Assembly: GCA_020634245.1 (NCBI GenBank)
Contig: JACKCC010000008.1
Span: 372,001 to 436,000, forward strand
Direction of reading: 5' to 3'
DNA from: Ardenticatenaceae bacterium
GTDB taxonomy: Bacteria; Chloroflexota; Anaerolineae; Promineifilales; Promineifilaceae
DNA length: 64,000 bases
Of the stretch, positions 51,734 through 60,334 are shown piece by piece. Each line of letters opens with the position of its first letter. The stretch's first letter is position 1. The translations under genes and the position numbers were made by a program. The notes under the pieces were generated by a model. That model searched no databases. It was given only the letters and a program-made list of their open reading frames with translations, and was not told where the DNA came from.

Positions 51734-53482
51734 CTATTGGGCAAAAACGGCCGTTTGCCAACCACGCACCGAATTAATCAGCCAGATAGTTGAACTGCGC
51801 TGGAATTCTTCAATCGTGATCACCCGCTCCTGAATCTGGTCTTGCACCAATAACTGCCCGCGAAATGTTCCGGCCAACAAGCCACTGCTGACCGGCGGCG
51901 TCCATAACTGACCATCTAATTCTACGACCACATTGGACGTAAGCGCCTCGGTGATTTCGCCGCGCTCGTTCCACAAAATGACCTCATCACAGTCAGGACG
52001 GGCAGCGCGGACAGATTCGTACACTTCGCGGCGGGTCGTTTTGTGGTAAAGCCAGATATTGCCGGAATCCACCGCCTCAGTCGCTAGTTTGACTCTAAGT
52101 GGTTGTGGACGCGCCCCCCGGTTCAACGGCACAACTTGCACAGTGATTTCGCCGTTTTGGGCGACAAGCAGACGAACTTTTTGAGGAGACTGGAGACTGG
52201 AGACTGGAAGCTGATCAATTTCTAATCTCCAGTCTCCAGTCTCCAGCATTTGGCGCACGGCCGTTTCCCCCACCCCTATGCCAAAATATTCCGCCGACTC
52301 ACACAGCCGCCGCAAATGGGCCTCCAGCAGGAAATAACCTTCCTCCGGCGTCCACAAGAGCGATTCCAGCAGGGAAAATGACGGCCGTTTCACCGCCAGC
52401 ACCTGGGCCTTAATGCGACATTCCTCGTACTCCTCAGCCGCATCCGAATCCCAGACAATACCACCACCGACACCGTAGACGGCCGTTTCCTGCTCCCGAT
52501 CCACTACCACCGTCCGAATAGCCACGTTGAACTGCGCTTGCCGGTTGGGAGCGATGTAGCCAATCGCGCCGGTGTAAACACCGCGCGGCTCTGGCTCCAA
52601 TTCGTTGATGATGCGCATGGTGCGCACCTTGGGCGCGCCGGTGATAGAGGCACAGGGAAACATGGCAGCCAGAATATCGGTCAGCGGCGCACGCGTTCTG
52701 GCCGTCACCGTCGAGGTCATCTGCAAGACGGTGGGATAGCGCTCCACGACAAACAATTCTGGCACATGAACGCTGCCGATCTGCGCCACCCGGCCCATGT
52801 CGTTGCGGATCATGTCTACAATCATCACGTTTTCAGCCCGGTTTTTCTCGGAATGGTGCAGCCAGGCCATGTTGGTTTTGTCTTCGACCAGGGTGCGGCC
52901 GCGTACGGCCGTTCCCTTCATCGGCTTGCTGGTCAACACATCCCCATCCAGCCGAAAAAACAACTCTGGCGAGGCTGAGCAGATAGCGTACCGTCCAATA
53001 TCCAAAAAAGCCGCATACTCAGCCTGCTGCGCCGCCGCTAAATCAGCAAACAAACGACGCGGATCGCCTTCGAAATCGGCCCGTAAGTTGTAGGTGTAAT
53101 TGACCTGGTAGGTATTGCCGGCAGCAATTTCAGCTTTGATACGGGCAATGGCGGCCTCGTAGTCAGTCCATTGGACAGAAGGCTGCCACTGCCCTAATTG
53201 ATAATGGTCAATTGCTGATTGACAATTGACAATTGGCTGTTGGTACAGACCAAACCAGAGGAGAGGCAGGCCATCGGGCGCAGGATGAATGGGCAGATTA
53301 AAGGCAGCGGCAGCTTCGTAGGTGATGAATCCGGCGGCATAGAGGTTGTGTTGAGTAACGGCCGTTTCCACCTGCCGCAGGACATCCATCACCTCATCAG
53401 CCCGGGTCGTCGCCAACACATCCACCGGATTCTGGAACGCCAGCCACTGCCCGCCTGCCTGCAAAATTAAATCATTCGTCAT
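51734..53482 (-). CDS. pabB: Fused aminodeoxychorismate synthase (PabB) and lyase (PabC)
   Basis: A 582-residue fusion for p-aminobenzoate (folate) synthesis. Residues about 95-370 are the chorismate-binding domain (Y-Q-V-N-Y-T-Y, S-P-E-L-F-F, K-P-M-K-G-T-A, M-I-V-D-M-I-R-N-D, P-C-A-S-I-T-G-A-P-K). Residues about 380-580 are a class IV aminotransferase-like lyase (K-T-T-R-R-E-V-Y, E-V-I-L-W-N-E-R-G-E-I-T-E-A). Two inserts are translated word repeats: I-V-N-C-Q-S-A-I-D-H-Y-Q (about 83-94) and L-E-T-G-D-W-R-L-E-I-D-Q-L-P-V-S-S-L-Q-S-P in the linker of the lyase half. No ribosome site is seen before the ATG. Confidence 0.9.
   Translation of the reverse strand: MTNDLILQAGGQWLAFQNPVDVLATTRADEVMDVLRQVETAVTQHNLYAAGFITYEAAAAFNLPIHPAPDGLPLLWFGLYQQPIVNCQSAIDHYQLGQWQPSVQWTDYEAAIARIKAEIAAGNTYQVNYTYNLRADFEGDPRRLFADLAAAQQAEYAAFLDIGRYAICSASPELFFRLDGDVLTSKPMKGTAVRGRTLVEDKTNMAWLHHSEKNRAENVMIVDMIRNDMGRVAQIGSVHVPELFVVERYPTVLQMTSTVTARTRAPLTDILAAMFPCASITGAPKVRTMRIINELEPEPRGVYTGAIGYIAPNRQAQFNVAIRTVVVDREQETAVYGVGGGIVWDSDAAEEYEECRIKAQVLAVKRPSFSLLESLLWTPEEGYFLLEAHLRRLCESAEYFGIGVGETAVRQMLETGDWRLEIDQLPVSSLQSPQKVRLLVAQNGEITVQVVPLNRGARPQPLRVKLATEAVDSGNIWLYHKTTRREVYESVRAARPDCDEVILWNERGEITEALTSNVVVELDGQLWTPPVSSGLLAGTFRGQLLVQDQIQERVITIEEFQRSSTIWLINSVRGWQTAVFAQ
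52185..52247. repeat. Word-repeat hairpin inside pabB-pabC (GGAGACTGGA type)
   Basis: Three copies of GGAGACTG, then GAAGCTGATCAATTTCTAA, then three copies of the inverted word CTCCAGT. It is in frame within the PabC half and adds about 20 residues without a stop. Confidence 0.8.
53196..53238. repeat. Word-repeat element inside pabB (CAATTG type)
   Basis: Iterated TTGATAATGGTCAATTGCTG and TTGACAATTGACAATTGGC words, self-complementary through CAATTG, in frame in the PabB half. Confidence 0.65.
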
Positions 53483-53677
53483 AAAAAGCAGCGATTTTAG
53501 AGGGTAAAAACCGTCCTGTCAATTGCGGTGACAGCCACTAACTAATCGCAACTGTCTTGAGAAAACAAGACATCGCTGCGGGCTAAATTCACTTGAAATC
53601 TGGCTTAATTGGCATATTACCTGTCCGGAGATAACATCCTGCGAAATTAAACGGCCGTTAGCCAAAGGAATCCATTC

Positions 53678-54655
53678 ATGTCTATCATTTCGCCGCCACC
53701 TAACAAGAACGCCATAAAAATCGTGATCGCATTTGCCGCGATTTACATCATTTGGGGCACAACGTATCTGGCCATTCGCATCGCCGTAGAGACGCTGCCG
53801 CCCTTTCTCATGGCCGGGGTCCGCTTTGTACTGGCCGGACTCGTCACCTTTGTCTTTCTGCGCTCGCGCGGTGTGCCCCTGCCAACGCGCGAGCAGTGGC
53901 GGTCAGCAGCCATCATTGGCGCATTTTTGCTCGTTGGCGGCAACGGATTCGTCACCTGGTCAGAACAGCAGGTTCCGTCCGGCATGGCCGCACTCATTAT
54001 AGCGACGGATCCGCTCTGGATAACGGTGTTTGACTGGCTGATTTTCAAAGGTGCAAAACCGGGCAAAAAGACGGTGTTTGGTTTAATTCTCGGCTTTTTA
54101 GGTATCGTCTTGCTGATTGGCCCCGGCCAGATGCAAGGAACCAGCGGCATCAGCCTTTTCAGCCTGGCTGTCCTGTTCATGGCCCCGGTTTTGTGGAGTT
54201 TGGGTTCGCTGTACTCGCGGGAAGCTGCTCTGCCAGAGAACGCGTTTATGGCAACGGCCGTAGAAATGCTGTGTGGCGGTTCTTTTCTCGTCATCGCCGG
54301 GCTGCTCACCGGGGAAACAGCGCGGCTCGATTGGGCCGGGATTTCCCTGCGTTCCCTGACGGCTATGGCCTATCTCACGATTTTCGGCTCGATTGTGGCC
54401 TTTACGGCTTACGTCTGGTTGTTGAAAATGGTACAGGCGTCCAAAGTGGCCACATACACTTATGTCAATCCGGTCATCGCCGTTTTCCTGGGCTGGCTAA
54501 TTTTAAGTGAAACAGTTACCGCGCAGACGCTCATAGCAGTCCCCAGCATTATCTTAGCGGTTGGGCTCATCACGACGCAAACGACGAAAAAAGAGGATGG
54601 ACAGCTTGAAGAAGAGGAAACGGCCGTTTCACAGGGAACGGCCGTCGCTGATTAA
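53678..54655 (+). CDS. EamA/DMT-family exporter
   Basis: A 325-residue membrane protein with ten predicted membrane segments in two EamA halves (W-G-T-T-Y-L-A-I-R near the first, G-S-I-V-A-F-T-A-Y-V-W-L-L in the second, Y-V-N-P-V-I-A-V-F-L-G-W near the end), close to the YedA/RhaT group of drug/metabolite transporters. The substrate is unknown. The C-terminal tail is a charged stretch with two ACGGCCGT copies. Confidence 0.87.
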   Translation: MSIISPPPNKNAIKIVIAFAAIYIIWGTTYLAIRIAVETLPPFLMAGVRFVLAGLVTFVFLRSRGVPLPTREQWRSAAIIGAFLLVGGNGFVTWSEQQVPSGMAALIIATDPLWITVFDWLIFKGAKPGKKTVFGLILGFLGIVLLIGPGQMQGTSGISLFSLAVLFMAPVLWSLGSLYSREAALPENAFMATAVEMLCGGSFLVIAGLLTGETARLDWAGISLRSLTAMAYLTIFGSIVAFTAYVWLLKMVQASKVATYTYVNPVIAVFLGWLILSETVTAQTLIAVPSIILAVGLITTQTTKKEDGQLEEEETAVSQGTAVAD

Positions 54656-54686
54656 AATAAAGAGGACCTGTACGCCTACCCGGTTG

Positions 54687-54720
54687 CAAAAAAGATTAGA
54701 GGCAGAACAGCCTCTAATCT
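54687..54720 (-). terminator. Intrinsic terminator after proC
   Basis: On the minus strand AGATTAGAGGC, a TGTTCT loop, GCCTCTAATCT (11-bp perfect stem), then TTTTTTG. Confidence 0.9.
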
Positions 54721-54727
54721 CGCCACT

Positions 54728-55567
54728 TTACACGTCCGGCCCTTTGTACGCCTGCCCCTTGCCCAACGAAATCGAACGCTGGAAGGCCGCCCAAATGCCC
54801 CGCGAGATAACCGTGCGCAGGCCGCCCTTCTCCATGTGGTAGAGCGCTTCGGCCGTTGTGCCGCCCGGTGAGGTGACCTGATTACGCAGTTCGGCCACGT
54901 GTTTGCCCGACTGCTCGGCATAAGCCACCGACCCCAGCATGGTTTGCGTCACCAGCCGGGTGGCAATGTGTCGCGAAAAGCCCATGTGTACACCGGCATC
55001 GATCATCGCCTCCATCATCATGAAAACATAGCCCGGGCCGGAACCGCTCAACGCTGTGGCCATATCCAGGTAAATCTCTTCCTCGACGAACACTTCTTCA
55101 CCCAGCGAATGGAGAATGACCTGCGCCTGCTGTTTATGCAGGTCGCTGACCTCTGGGGTGGCCGTCCAAACAGTAATGCCCTGGCCAATTTGGGCCGGCG
55201 TGTTGGGCATGGCGCGGACGACGGCAGCGTGCGCCGTGCCATCGGCCAATGTTTTGATGGGTGTACCGGCAATGATGGACAAGAGTAAATCCTGCCGCCG
55301 CAAGTGGCCGCGCACACCGGGCATAACAATGGGCAGCGACTGCGGTTTGATGGAAAAGACGACAACCTGACCGACTTCGGCCGCGGCTGCATTGTCTTTA
55401 GTCACTTCGATGCCGTGCCGCTCGTGCAAATAGTCCAGGCGTTCCTGCCAGGGGTCAGCGACAATGATTTGCGATGGCTCAACAACACCACGGGACAACA
55501 AGCCGCGAATCATGGCCTCACCCATCGTGCCGCCGCCGATAAAGGCGATGGTTTGGTCTGTGAACAT
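54728..55567 (-). CDS. proC: Pyrroline-5-carboxylate reductase
   Basis: A 279-residue ProC from the ATG at 55567 (GAGAGG upstream; the ATG at 55582 overlaps the preceding stop as ATGA). NAD(P)-binding I-A-F-I-G-G-G-T-M-G-E-A-M-I near residue 6, R-A-M-P-N-T-P-A near 118, and the signature S-G-S-G-P-G-Y-V-F plus V-T-S-P-G-G-T-T-A-E-A-L are present. It performs the last step of proline synthesis. It follows the enolase-superfamily gene with overlap and ends at a strong terminator. Confidence 0.95.
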   Translation of the reverse strand: MFTDQTIAFIGGGTMGEAMIRGLLSRGVVEPSQIIVADPWQERLDYLHERHGIEVTKDNAAAAEVGQVVVFSIKPQSLPIVMPGVRGHLRRQDLLLSIIAGTPIKTLADGTAHAAVVRAMPNTPAQIGQGITVWTATPEVSDLHKQQAQVILHSLGEEVFVEEEIYLDMATALSGSGPGYVFMMMEAMIDAGVHMGFSRHIATRLVTQTMLGSVAYAEQSGKHVAELRNQVTSPGGTTAEALYHMEKGGLRTVISRGIWAAFQRSISLGKGQAYKGPDV

Positions 55568-55578
55568 AGAAATACCTC

Positions 55579-56703
55579 TCATGCTGAAAATGATTCTTTT
55601 TTCAGGGTGACTTCGGTCAAATGGGCCTGATCTACTTCAATCCCCAGGCCAGGGCCGGTGGGAACGGTGATGGTGCTGTCCTCGGCGTTGAGGTAGAAAG
55701 CCGTGGCGATGTCGTGGTCGTAGTAGCGGGAGGTAGCCGAAATATCACTGGGCAGGGTGATGCCGGGCAGAGAGGCCAGGGCCAATTGCGCTGACCGCCC
55801 GATTCCTGTTTCCAACATGCCGCCAATCCACAAACCAATGCCAGCCGCACGACCCAAATCGTGAATTTGCCTCGATTCGGTCCAGCCGCCAACGCGGGCC
55901 GGTTTGATATTGATAATGTCGCAGGCGTTGATGGCCAGCGCCAGCCGGGTATGGCCGACGGAGTGTATGCTCTCGTCCAGGCACAGCGGCGATTTGATCA
56001 GCGGACGCAGGCGGCTGTGGTCATAAATGTCTTCGTAGCCCAGGGGCTGCTCGATCATGAGCAGGTCAAGGTCGTCCATCGCCTGGAAGAGGGGGGCATC
56101 AGCCAATGTGAAGGCCGAGTTGGCATCGAGCATGATGGGCACGCCGGGGAAGGCGGCACGGGCGGCGCGGGCCAGTTCCAAGTCCCAGCCAGGCCGGATT
56201 TTGAGTTTGATACGGCCGTATCCCTCCCCCAAATGCCGCTCAATCACCGCCAGCGTCTGCTCAATCGACGGCTGAATGCCAATACTGACGCCCACTTTGA
56301 CCCGCTCCTTGGGGCCTTCCGGGTAAGGTTGAGCCAGCTTTTGAGCAAAAGAAAGACCATCCCGCTGGGCGGTGATGTCCCAGGCGGCCTGGTCAATGGC
56401 GGCTTTGGCCAGCGGATGGCCGCGCACCGACGACATCCAGCCAATCACGTCTTCCGGTTCCTGTAAATCTTTGCCCAGGATGTTAGGGATGAGGAAATCG
56501 GAGAGGATGTGCCAGGCGGTAACGGCCGTTTCGTAACAATAACCGGGATCATTGGTAGCGACACACTCGCCCCAGCCGGTCAATCCTTCGCCGTGCATGG
56601 CCAAAATCAGGCACTGGCGGTCCAATTCGGTACCAAAGCTGGTCGTAAACGGGCTGACCAGTGGCATACTGACAAAATGAAGATCAATGCGTTCAATTTT
56701 CAT
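55579..56703 (-). CDS. Enolase-superfamily enzyme (OSBS / N-acylamino acid racemase group)
   Basis: A 374-residue muconate-lactonizing subgroup protein. The N-terminal capping domain begins M-K-I-E-R-I-D-L-H-F-V-S-M-P-L. Catalytic Lys in I-K-L-K-I near 165, metal ligands in I-M-L-D-A-N, M-I-E-Q-P-L and L-C-L-D-E-S, and the second Lys in N-I-K-P-A-R-V-G-G are intact. This group makes o-succinylbenzoate for menaquinone or racemises N-succinylamino acids; coupling to proC favours an amino-acid role, but menaquinone synthesis cannot be excluded. The start ATG has no strong ribosome site. Confidence 0.88.
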   Translation of the reverse strand: MKIERIDLHFVSMPLVSPFTTSFGTELDRQCLILAMHGEGLTGWGECVATNDPGYCYETAVTAWHILSDFLIPNILGKDLQEPEDVIGWMSSVRGHPLAKAAIDQAAWDITAQRDGLSFAQKLAQPYPEGPKERVKVGVSIGIQPSIEQTLAVIERHLGEGYGRIKLKIRPGWDLELARAARAAFPGVPIMLDANSAFTLADAPLFQAMDDLDLLMIEQPLGYEDIYDHSRLRPLIKSPLCLDESIHSVGHTRLALAINACDIINIKPARVGGWTESRQIHDLGRAAGIGLWIGGMLETGIGRSAQLALASLPGITLPSDISATSRYYDHDIATAFYLNAEDSTITVPTGPGLGIEVDQAHLTEVTLKKESFSA

Positions 56704-56824
56704 AGGCGTCTATTGTATAGGACGCCCGTCTGTTCACCAATATCGTTTTGTTCTAAAAAATCAAGGTTGGGAGGAGAAGTAAAATTGAACTGCAAAATGC
56801 CCCAATGGGACAGGAATTCTTCAG

Positions 56825-57211
56825 TCACGTTTCCGCCATATTTGCCGGACAAGGTTTCAATACATCTTGCACAGCTTCGATAATGCGCTGCGGAGCCAGC
56901 GGCGTAATCAATATTTCAACCCGGCAGCATGATCGAATTGATTGCTGCAAAAATGAAACAAAGACTGGCTCACACAAAAAGATAATAGGAGTGGTAAGAC
57001 AAGCATCATCCTGCAAATAAGCACCGGCCAAATTAGCATCCTGAACCGAACGAATGGCGTAAACAAAGAGCGCATATGAAGCTGACTGAATTTCTTCCAC
57101 ACAAAGGTATGCCGAACTTTGCACGACAAAATGGGCTTTTTTCAAAATTGAGCAAAGCGAAAAGCGTAAATTCGTGTCGCTGGCGATTAAGAAGATGGGA
57201 AATTCGTCCAT
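56825..57211 (-). CDS. Degenerate receiver-like small protein
   Basis: A 128-residue protein from the ATG at 57211 (GAGAGC upstream). I-F-L-I-A-S-D-T-N-L-R-F-S-L-C-S-I-L-K-K-A-H-F and a C-terminal L-A-P-Q-R-I-I-E-A-V-Q-D-V-L look like the first and last elements of a CheY-like receiver, but the usual D-D pair is S-D and no acceptor Asp is evident in the middle. Unusually rich in Cys. It may be a pseudo-receiver or a decaying gene. A longer reading upstream enters the dispersed repeat and is rejected. Confidence 0.5.
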   Translation of the reverse strand: MDEFPIFLIASDTNLRFSLCSILKKAHFVVQSSAYLCVEEIQSASYALFVYAIRSVQDANLAGAYLQDDACLTTPIIFLCEPVFVSFLQQSIRSCCRVEILITPLAPQRIIEAVQDVLKPCPANMAET

Positions 57212-57304
57212 GTTTGCTCTCGTTCTTATAAAAAAGGGGTTCGGCCGTGTCCAATTCCGATGACATCTAACTGATAATCCCTGGAGGAACGACCAAAGAC
57301 AAAT

Positions 57305-57415
57305 GGCTCTTTGGGAATTCACGGGGACTTGTCATGTAGGGGCGGGTCTTGTGCCCGCCCTGCTCTGGGCGACCACAAGGGTACGCCCCTACACCCCACG
57401 AAATCCTGAAGACCC
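57305..57415. repeat. 111-bp dispersed repeat, copy 2
   Basis: Same orientation as 16430-16540 and about 96% identical by eye. It contains GTAGGGGCG...CGCCCCTAC and GGGCGGG...CCCGCCC inverted arms. It lies between two genes on the minus strand. Confidence 0.85.
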
Positions 57416-57483
57416 AGACAAATTTGTTAATTTACTCCACTTTTTCGTTTTAGGTCTTATACAGTTTGATACGCTGATAAAGA

Positions 57484-58485
57484 TCAAGCACTGATTGCAG
57501 CATCTACATATTCACTTTTGTTCATATCCTCAATATTCCAGCGATTTTGCCTTGAAACCCAGAGAAGATATAAAGCAATGGGAATATCAAAGATGGCGGA
57601 GGCAAGGGGAAGCTGGCTATACATAGCCGGCAACTCGTGCGGCATTAAGTTCCAAGGAATAAAGACAAGCCATGCAATAGCAAGATAATAAGGCGAGCTG
57701 AATACGCCAAGCGCGGCAATGGCAATGTAAATGACAAACACTGCAATATCAACTGCTCCGCCTGTATGAGCATAAGTCATACCCAACCAACCCGTAAAAG
57801 CTGCCCACGCTATTAATTCAGCTTGATTTCCAAGTAAACGTAAACCCACAATTAACAAAATCGAACAAGGCAAGGCAACCCAGATGAGAATGCCTGACTC
57901 GATACTGGCAACTGCCGCAAAACTCACCAGAATGACAAGAAAAACCACATAAACTGTTTTGCCAACACGGATTAGTGCCAGTTTGTCCTTGAGAGAGTAC
58001 CACGCCCGGTCTGGTGCCACACTGCCAAACGACTCCCAACGTTTAGACCTGGTAAACCACAAGATATAAAACCCTATAGGGAGGTCAAATATGATACAAG
58101 CAACAGGCAGGTCTTTCAGCAGGTCGGGGAGTTCACGGGGCACAAAATCCCAAACTGGATGGAAAAGCCATGCAATTACAATGAAATAAGGCGACTTAAA
58201 AATCCCTAACGCAGCTAGGGTAACATAAACGAAAAACAGCATATATTCCGCAAATTCTCCGTTTGAAAGATATGTGCTGCCTAACCACACAGTTAAACCG
58301 GCCCATGCCAAAAGCTCAGGTTTCGCGCCTAAAAATCGAACAGCCAGGATTAGAACAACTGCGAAAGGGATTGCCGCAGCAATCAACATCTTATCTTGTG
58401 CGGCCATGCCAATGGCGAAACCGGCAACAAGATGTAACAGGACAATGTAAACAGTTTTAAGAGTATTCTTAATTGTTTGGTTCAT
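57484..58485 (-). CDS. Internally duplicated membrane protein (DUF6010-like)
   Basis: A 333-residue protein with about eight to ten membrane segments, made of two matching halves. L-A-W-A-G-L-T-V-W-L-G-S-T-Y...F-K-S-P-Y-F-I-V-I-A-W-L-F-H-P-V-W-D in the first aligns with I-A-W-A-A-F-T-G-W-L-G-M-T-Y...F-S-S-P-Y-Y-L-A-I-A-W-L-V-F-I-P-W-N in the second, each followed by P-x-E-L-P and F-D-(L/I)-P-I. It resembles DUF6010-type proteins, in which one half is the usual size. Function unknown. The first-half His (H-P-V-W-D) is replaced in the second half (F-I-P-W-N). It lacks ACGGCCGT. Confidence 0.7.
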   Translation of the reverse strand: MNQTIKNTLKTVYIVLLHLVAGFAIGMAAQDKMLIAAAIPFAVVLILAVRFLGAKPELLAWAGLTVWLGSTYLSNGEFAEYMLFFVYVTLAALGIFKSPYFIVIAWLFHPVWDFVPRELPDLLKDLPVACIIFDLPIGFYILWFTRSKRWESFGSVAPDRAWYSLKDKLALIRVGKTVYVVFLVILVSFAAVASIESGILIWVALPCSILLIVGLRLLGNQAELIAWAAFTGWLGMTYAHTGGAVDIAVFVIYIAIAALGVFSSPYYLAIAWLVFIPWNLMPHELPAMYSQLPLASAIFDIPIALYLLWVSRQNRWNIEDMNKSEYVDAAISA

Positions 58486-58512
58486 CGTTTTTCCCATCAG
58501 ATCAATTTTCGT

Positions 58513-59106
58513 TTAATTACCTAACAACCATTTCAAATCGGCAACAATGTCGGCCGGCGGCGTGGCAAATGGATAAGAGATCAGGGTGTTACGATCCGGC
58601 GACAATAAAAAAACGCGGGCAGTGTGATCGATCAAATAACCGGTAGCGGCCGTTCCTTCATGTTTTTCGTAATAGATGCCATAGGTTTGACCGATCGCAT
58701 CTATCTCAGCTTGACTGCCGGAAAGTCCAATAAAAGTAGGGTCAAAATGGTTAACATAACTTTGCATCACTTCCGGTGTATCCCGGTCTGGGTCAACGGT
58801 TATCATGATCACTTGAACCCGATCGGCCATTGACCCCAACTCGCGGCGCACTTGAGCCAGTTCAGACAGTGTGGCCGGACAAACATCGGGGCAAAAAGTG
58901 TAACCAAAATATAAAAATACATACCGATCAGTAAAATTACTCAGCGTTATAGGCACATTTCCGGCCGTCATCAAAGTAAAATCGGTTATTGTGACGACGT
59001 TTTCCATTACGGTTCCGGCAAACTCATGAGTTTTGACCGAATTACATCCGGTAAGCAAAAGTATGATAAGGGCAAGAGTCGATATTGATGCTTTTAGTTT
59101 GGTCAT
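58513..59106 (-). CDS. SCO1/SenC-type copper chaperone lipoprotein
   Basis: A 197-residue lipoprotein (L-L-L-T-G-C, Cys about 21) with a thioredoxin-like SCO domain. Copper ligands C-P-D-V-C-P near residue 77 and the later His in I-D-H-T-A-R-V-F are intact. SCO proteins help build the CuA centre of cytochrome c oxidase outside the membrane. GAGGAA precedes the ATG. It is the first-to-last gene of a copper-delivery trio on this strand; no oxidase genes are present in the window. Confidence 0.92.
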   Translation of the reverse strand: MTKLKASISTLALIILLLTGCNSVKTHEFAGTVMENVVTITDFTLMTAGNVPITLSNFTDRYVFLYFGYTFCPDVCPATLSELAQVRRELGSMADRVQVIMITVDPDRDTPEVMQSYVNHFDPTFIGLSGSQAEIDAIGQTYGIYYEKHEGTAATGYLIDHTARVFLLSPDRNTLISYPFATPPADIVADLKWLLGN

Positions 59107-59123
59107 ATTGATTATTCCTCATT

Positions 59124-59582
59124 CTAATCGCTGCTCTGCACATTCGTTGTGCAAATCGAGTCTCCCCCATCAACAAAAAGGGCAATTTGTTGCTGTTCAA
59201 GCTGACCATCGCGTAATGTTGCACTGACCGTTAATACCCAATCGCCGGCCATCGTCCAGTTGAAAGGTGCTGCATACAAGCCATCTCCTTCGCTTGTCAT
59301 CTCCGCGACAAGAGGCACCATGCCAGCATGGGTCATGTCGCCTTTGACCTGGAGATGAGCATCTTCTATCGGCTTGTCATCTAGGTCGAGAACACGAATG
59401 ATCAACTGCTGTCTTTCAACCAATAGTGATGGGAATATGGGCGATACTAATTGAATTTGAACGGCCGTTTTCGAGTCAACCTGACTGTTTCGTTGGCAAC
59501 CGGCTGCGATAATCAAGACAACAATGGCCAATGTGACCTTTTCAGTTCTTCGTAACGCTCCCCTTTTTGTTTTGTGAGACAT
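59124..59582 (-). CDS. FixH/YtkA-like lipoprotein
   Basis: A 152-residue protein from the ATG at 59582 (GAGGG upstream), with a signal peptide and lipobox I-I-A-A-G-C. The rest is an immunoglobulin-like domain of the FixH/YtkA type: L-I-I-R-V-L-D-L-D-D-K-P-I-E-D-A-H-L-Q-V, then D-M-T-H-A-G-M-V-P and F-N-W-T-M-A-G-D-W-V-L-T-V. H-A-G-M could bind copper. It lies between Sco1 and PCuAC genes, fitting a role in oxidase or copper handling. Confidence 0.75.
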   Translation of the reverse strand: MSHKTKRGALRRTEKVTLAIVVLIIAAGCQRNSQVDSKTAVQIQLVSPIFPSLLVERQQLIIRVLDLDDKPIEDAHLQVKGDMTHAGMVPLVAEMTSEGDGLYAAPFNWTMAGDWVLTVSATLRDGQLEQQQIALFVDGGDSICTTNVQSSD

Positions 59583-59718
59583 GAAATGAACCCTCACCGC
59601 GTATGCGAAGTGTATTAGCTTGTTCTTAAACGGCCGTAAAAAAACTATTTTGTGTCGTTTGTGGGATTTTCCTGGTCAGGACTTGGACAATTACAAAAAA
59701 TAAATGGAGAGAAAATTG

Positions 59719-59748
59719 GGCCAGAGGCAATTTAGATTGCCTCTGGCC
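59719..59748 (-). terminator. Terminator after the PCuAC gene
   Basis: GGCCAGAGGCAAT (59719-59731) pairs perfectly with ATTGCCTCTGGCC (59736-59748); on the minus strand CAATTTTCTC follows. Confidence 0.8.
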
Positions 59749-59770
59749 TCGAAAATTACCGAAAGAAAAG

Positions 59771-60334
59771 CTATCCGCCGTTCCCGGAATTCATATTACC
59801 CATATCTTCGCCATTTTGTTCCATATTGCCCATACCGTCGTTATTATTCATACCTTCCATATTCATGTTGGCCGGCATTTCACCCGTTTCCCGAATATCG
59901 ACGGTCACGGCCATCGAACCGGCTTTGGCAAATTCTAAATTGAGCGTGTATTTATCACCGACATTAAAATCAGCAGTCTTACCGATGCACATAACGTGCA
60001 AGCCCCCCGGTTTCAGTTCGACTGTTTGCCCGGAGGGGACGGGAATTTCGCCCCCTTGCACCGGTCGCATACCCATCACGTCATTTTCCATCATGTACAT
60101 TTCGTGCAGTTCGACAACATCGCAGGCATCAGTGGATGCTGACTTGAGGGCATCATCTTCTGATGAATTATTGACCAAATTCATATAGAAAGCGCCGTTC
60201 TGGGCTGCCATTGGCGAGGTGCGACCCCAGGCATCTTGGACTTCCATTTTACCGGAAGTTGTCGTTCCGGATGAACAGCCAACCACCAAGCCTAATAACA
60301 ACAAAACAAACAGTAAAACCCTAAACCGATTCAT
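59771..60334 (-). CDS. PCuAC copper chaperone lipoprotein
   Basis: A 187-residue lipoprotein (G-L-V-V-G-C, Cys about 20) with a PCuAC domain: A-W-G-R-T-S-P, N-G-A-F-Y-M-N-L, V-E-L-H-E-M, M-G-M-R-P-V, and L-K-P-G-G-L-H-V-M. The His/Met set is the copper(I) site. The C-terminal 30 residues are rich in Met, Asn and Gly (N-M-N-M-E-G-M-N-N-N-D-G-M) and probably bind more copper. It hands copper to Sco1 or to CuA of cytochrome oxidase. AAGGAG precedes the ATG. Confidence 0.9.
   Translation of the reverse strand: MNRFRVLLFVLLLLGLVVGCSSGTTTSGKMEVQDAWGRTSPMAAQNGAFYMNLVNNSSEDDALKSASTDACDVVELHEMYMMENDVMGMRPVQGGEIPVPSGQTVELKPGGLHVMCIGKTADFNVGDKYTLNLEFAKAGSMAVTVDIRETGEMPANMNMEGMNNNDGMGNMEQNGEDMGNMNSGNGG

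Noticed and set aside
57212..57322. Longer start (37 extra residues) for the receiver-like protein
   Set aside because: The extension runs into the 111-bp dispersed repeat; the ATG at 57211 is where receiver similarity begins.
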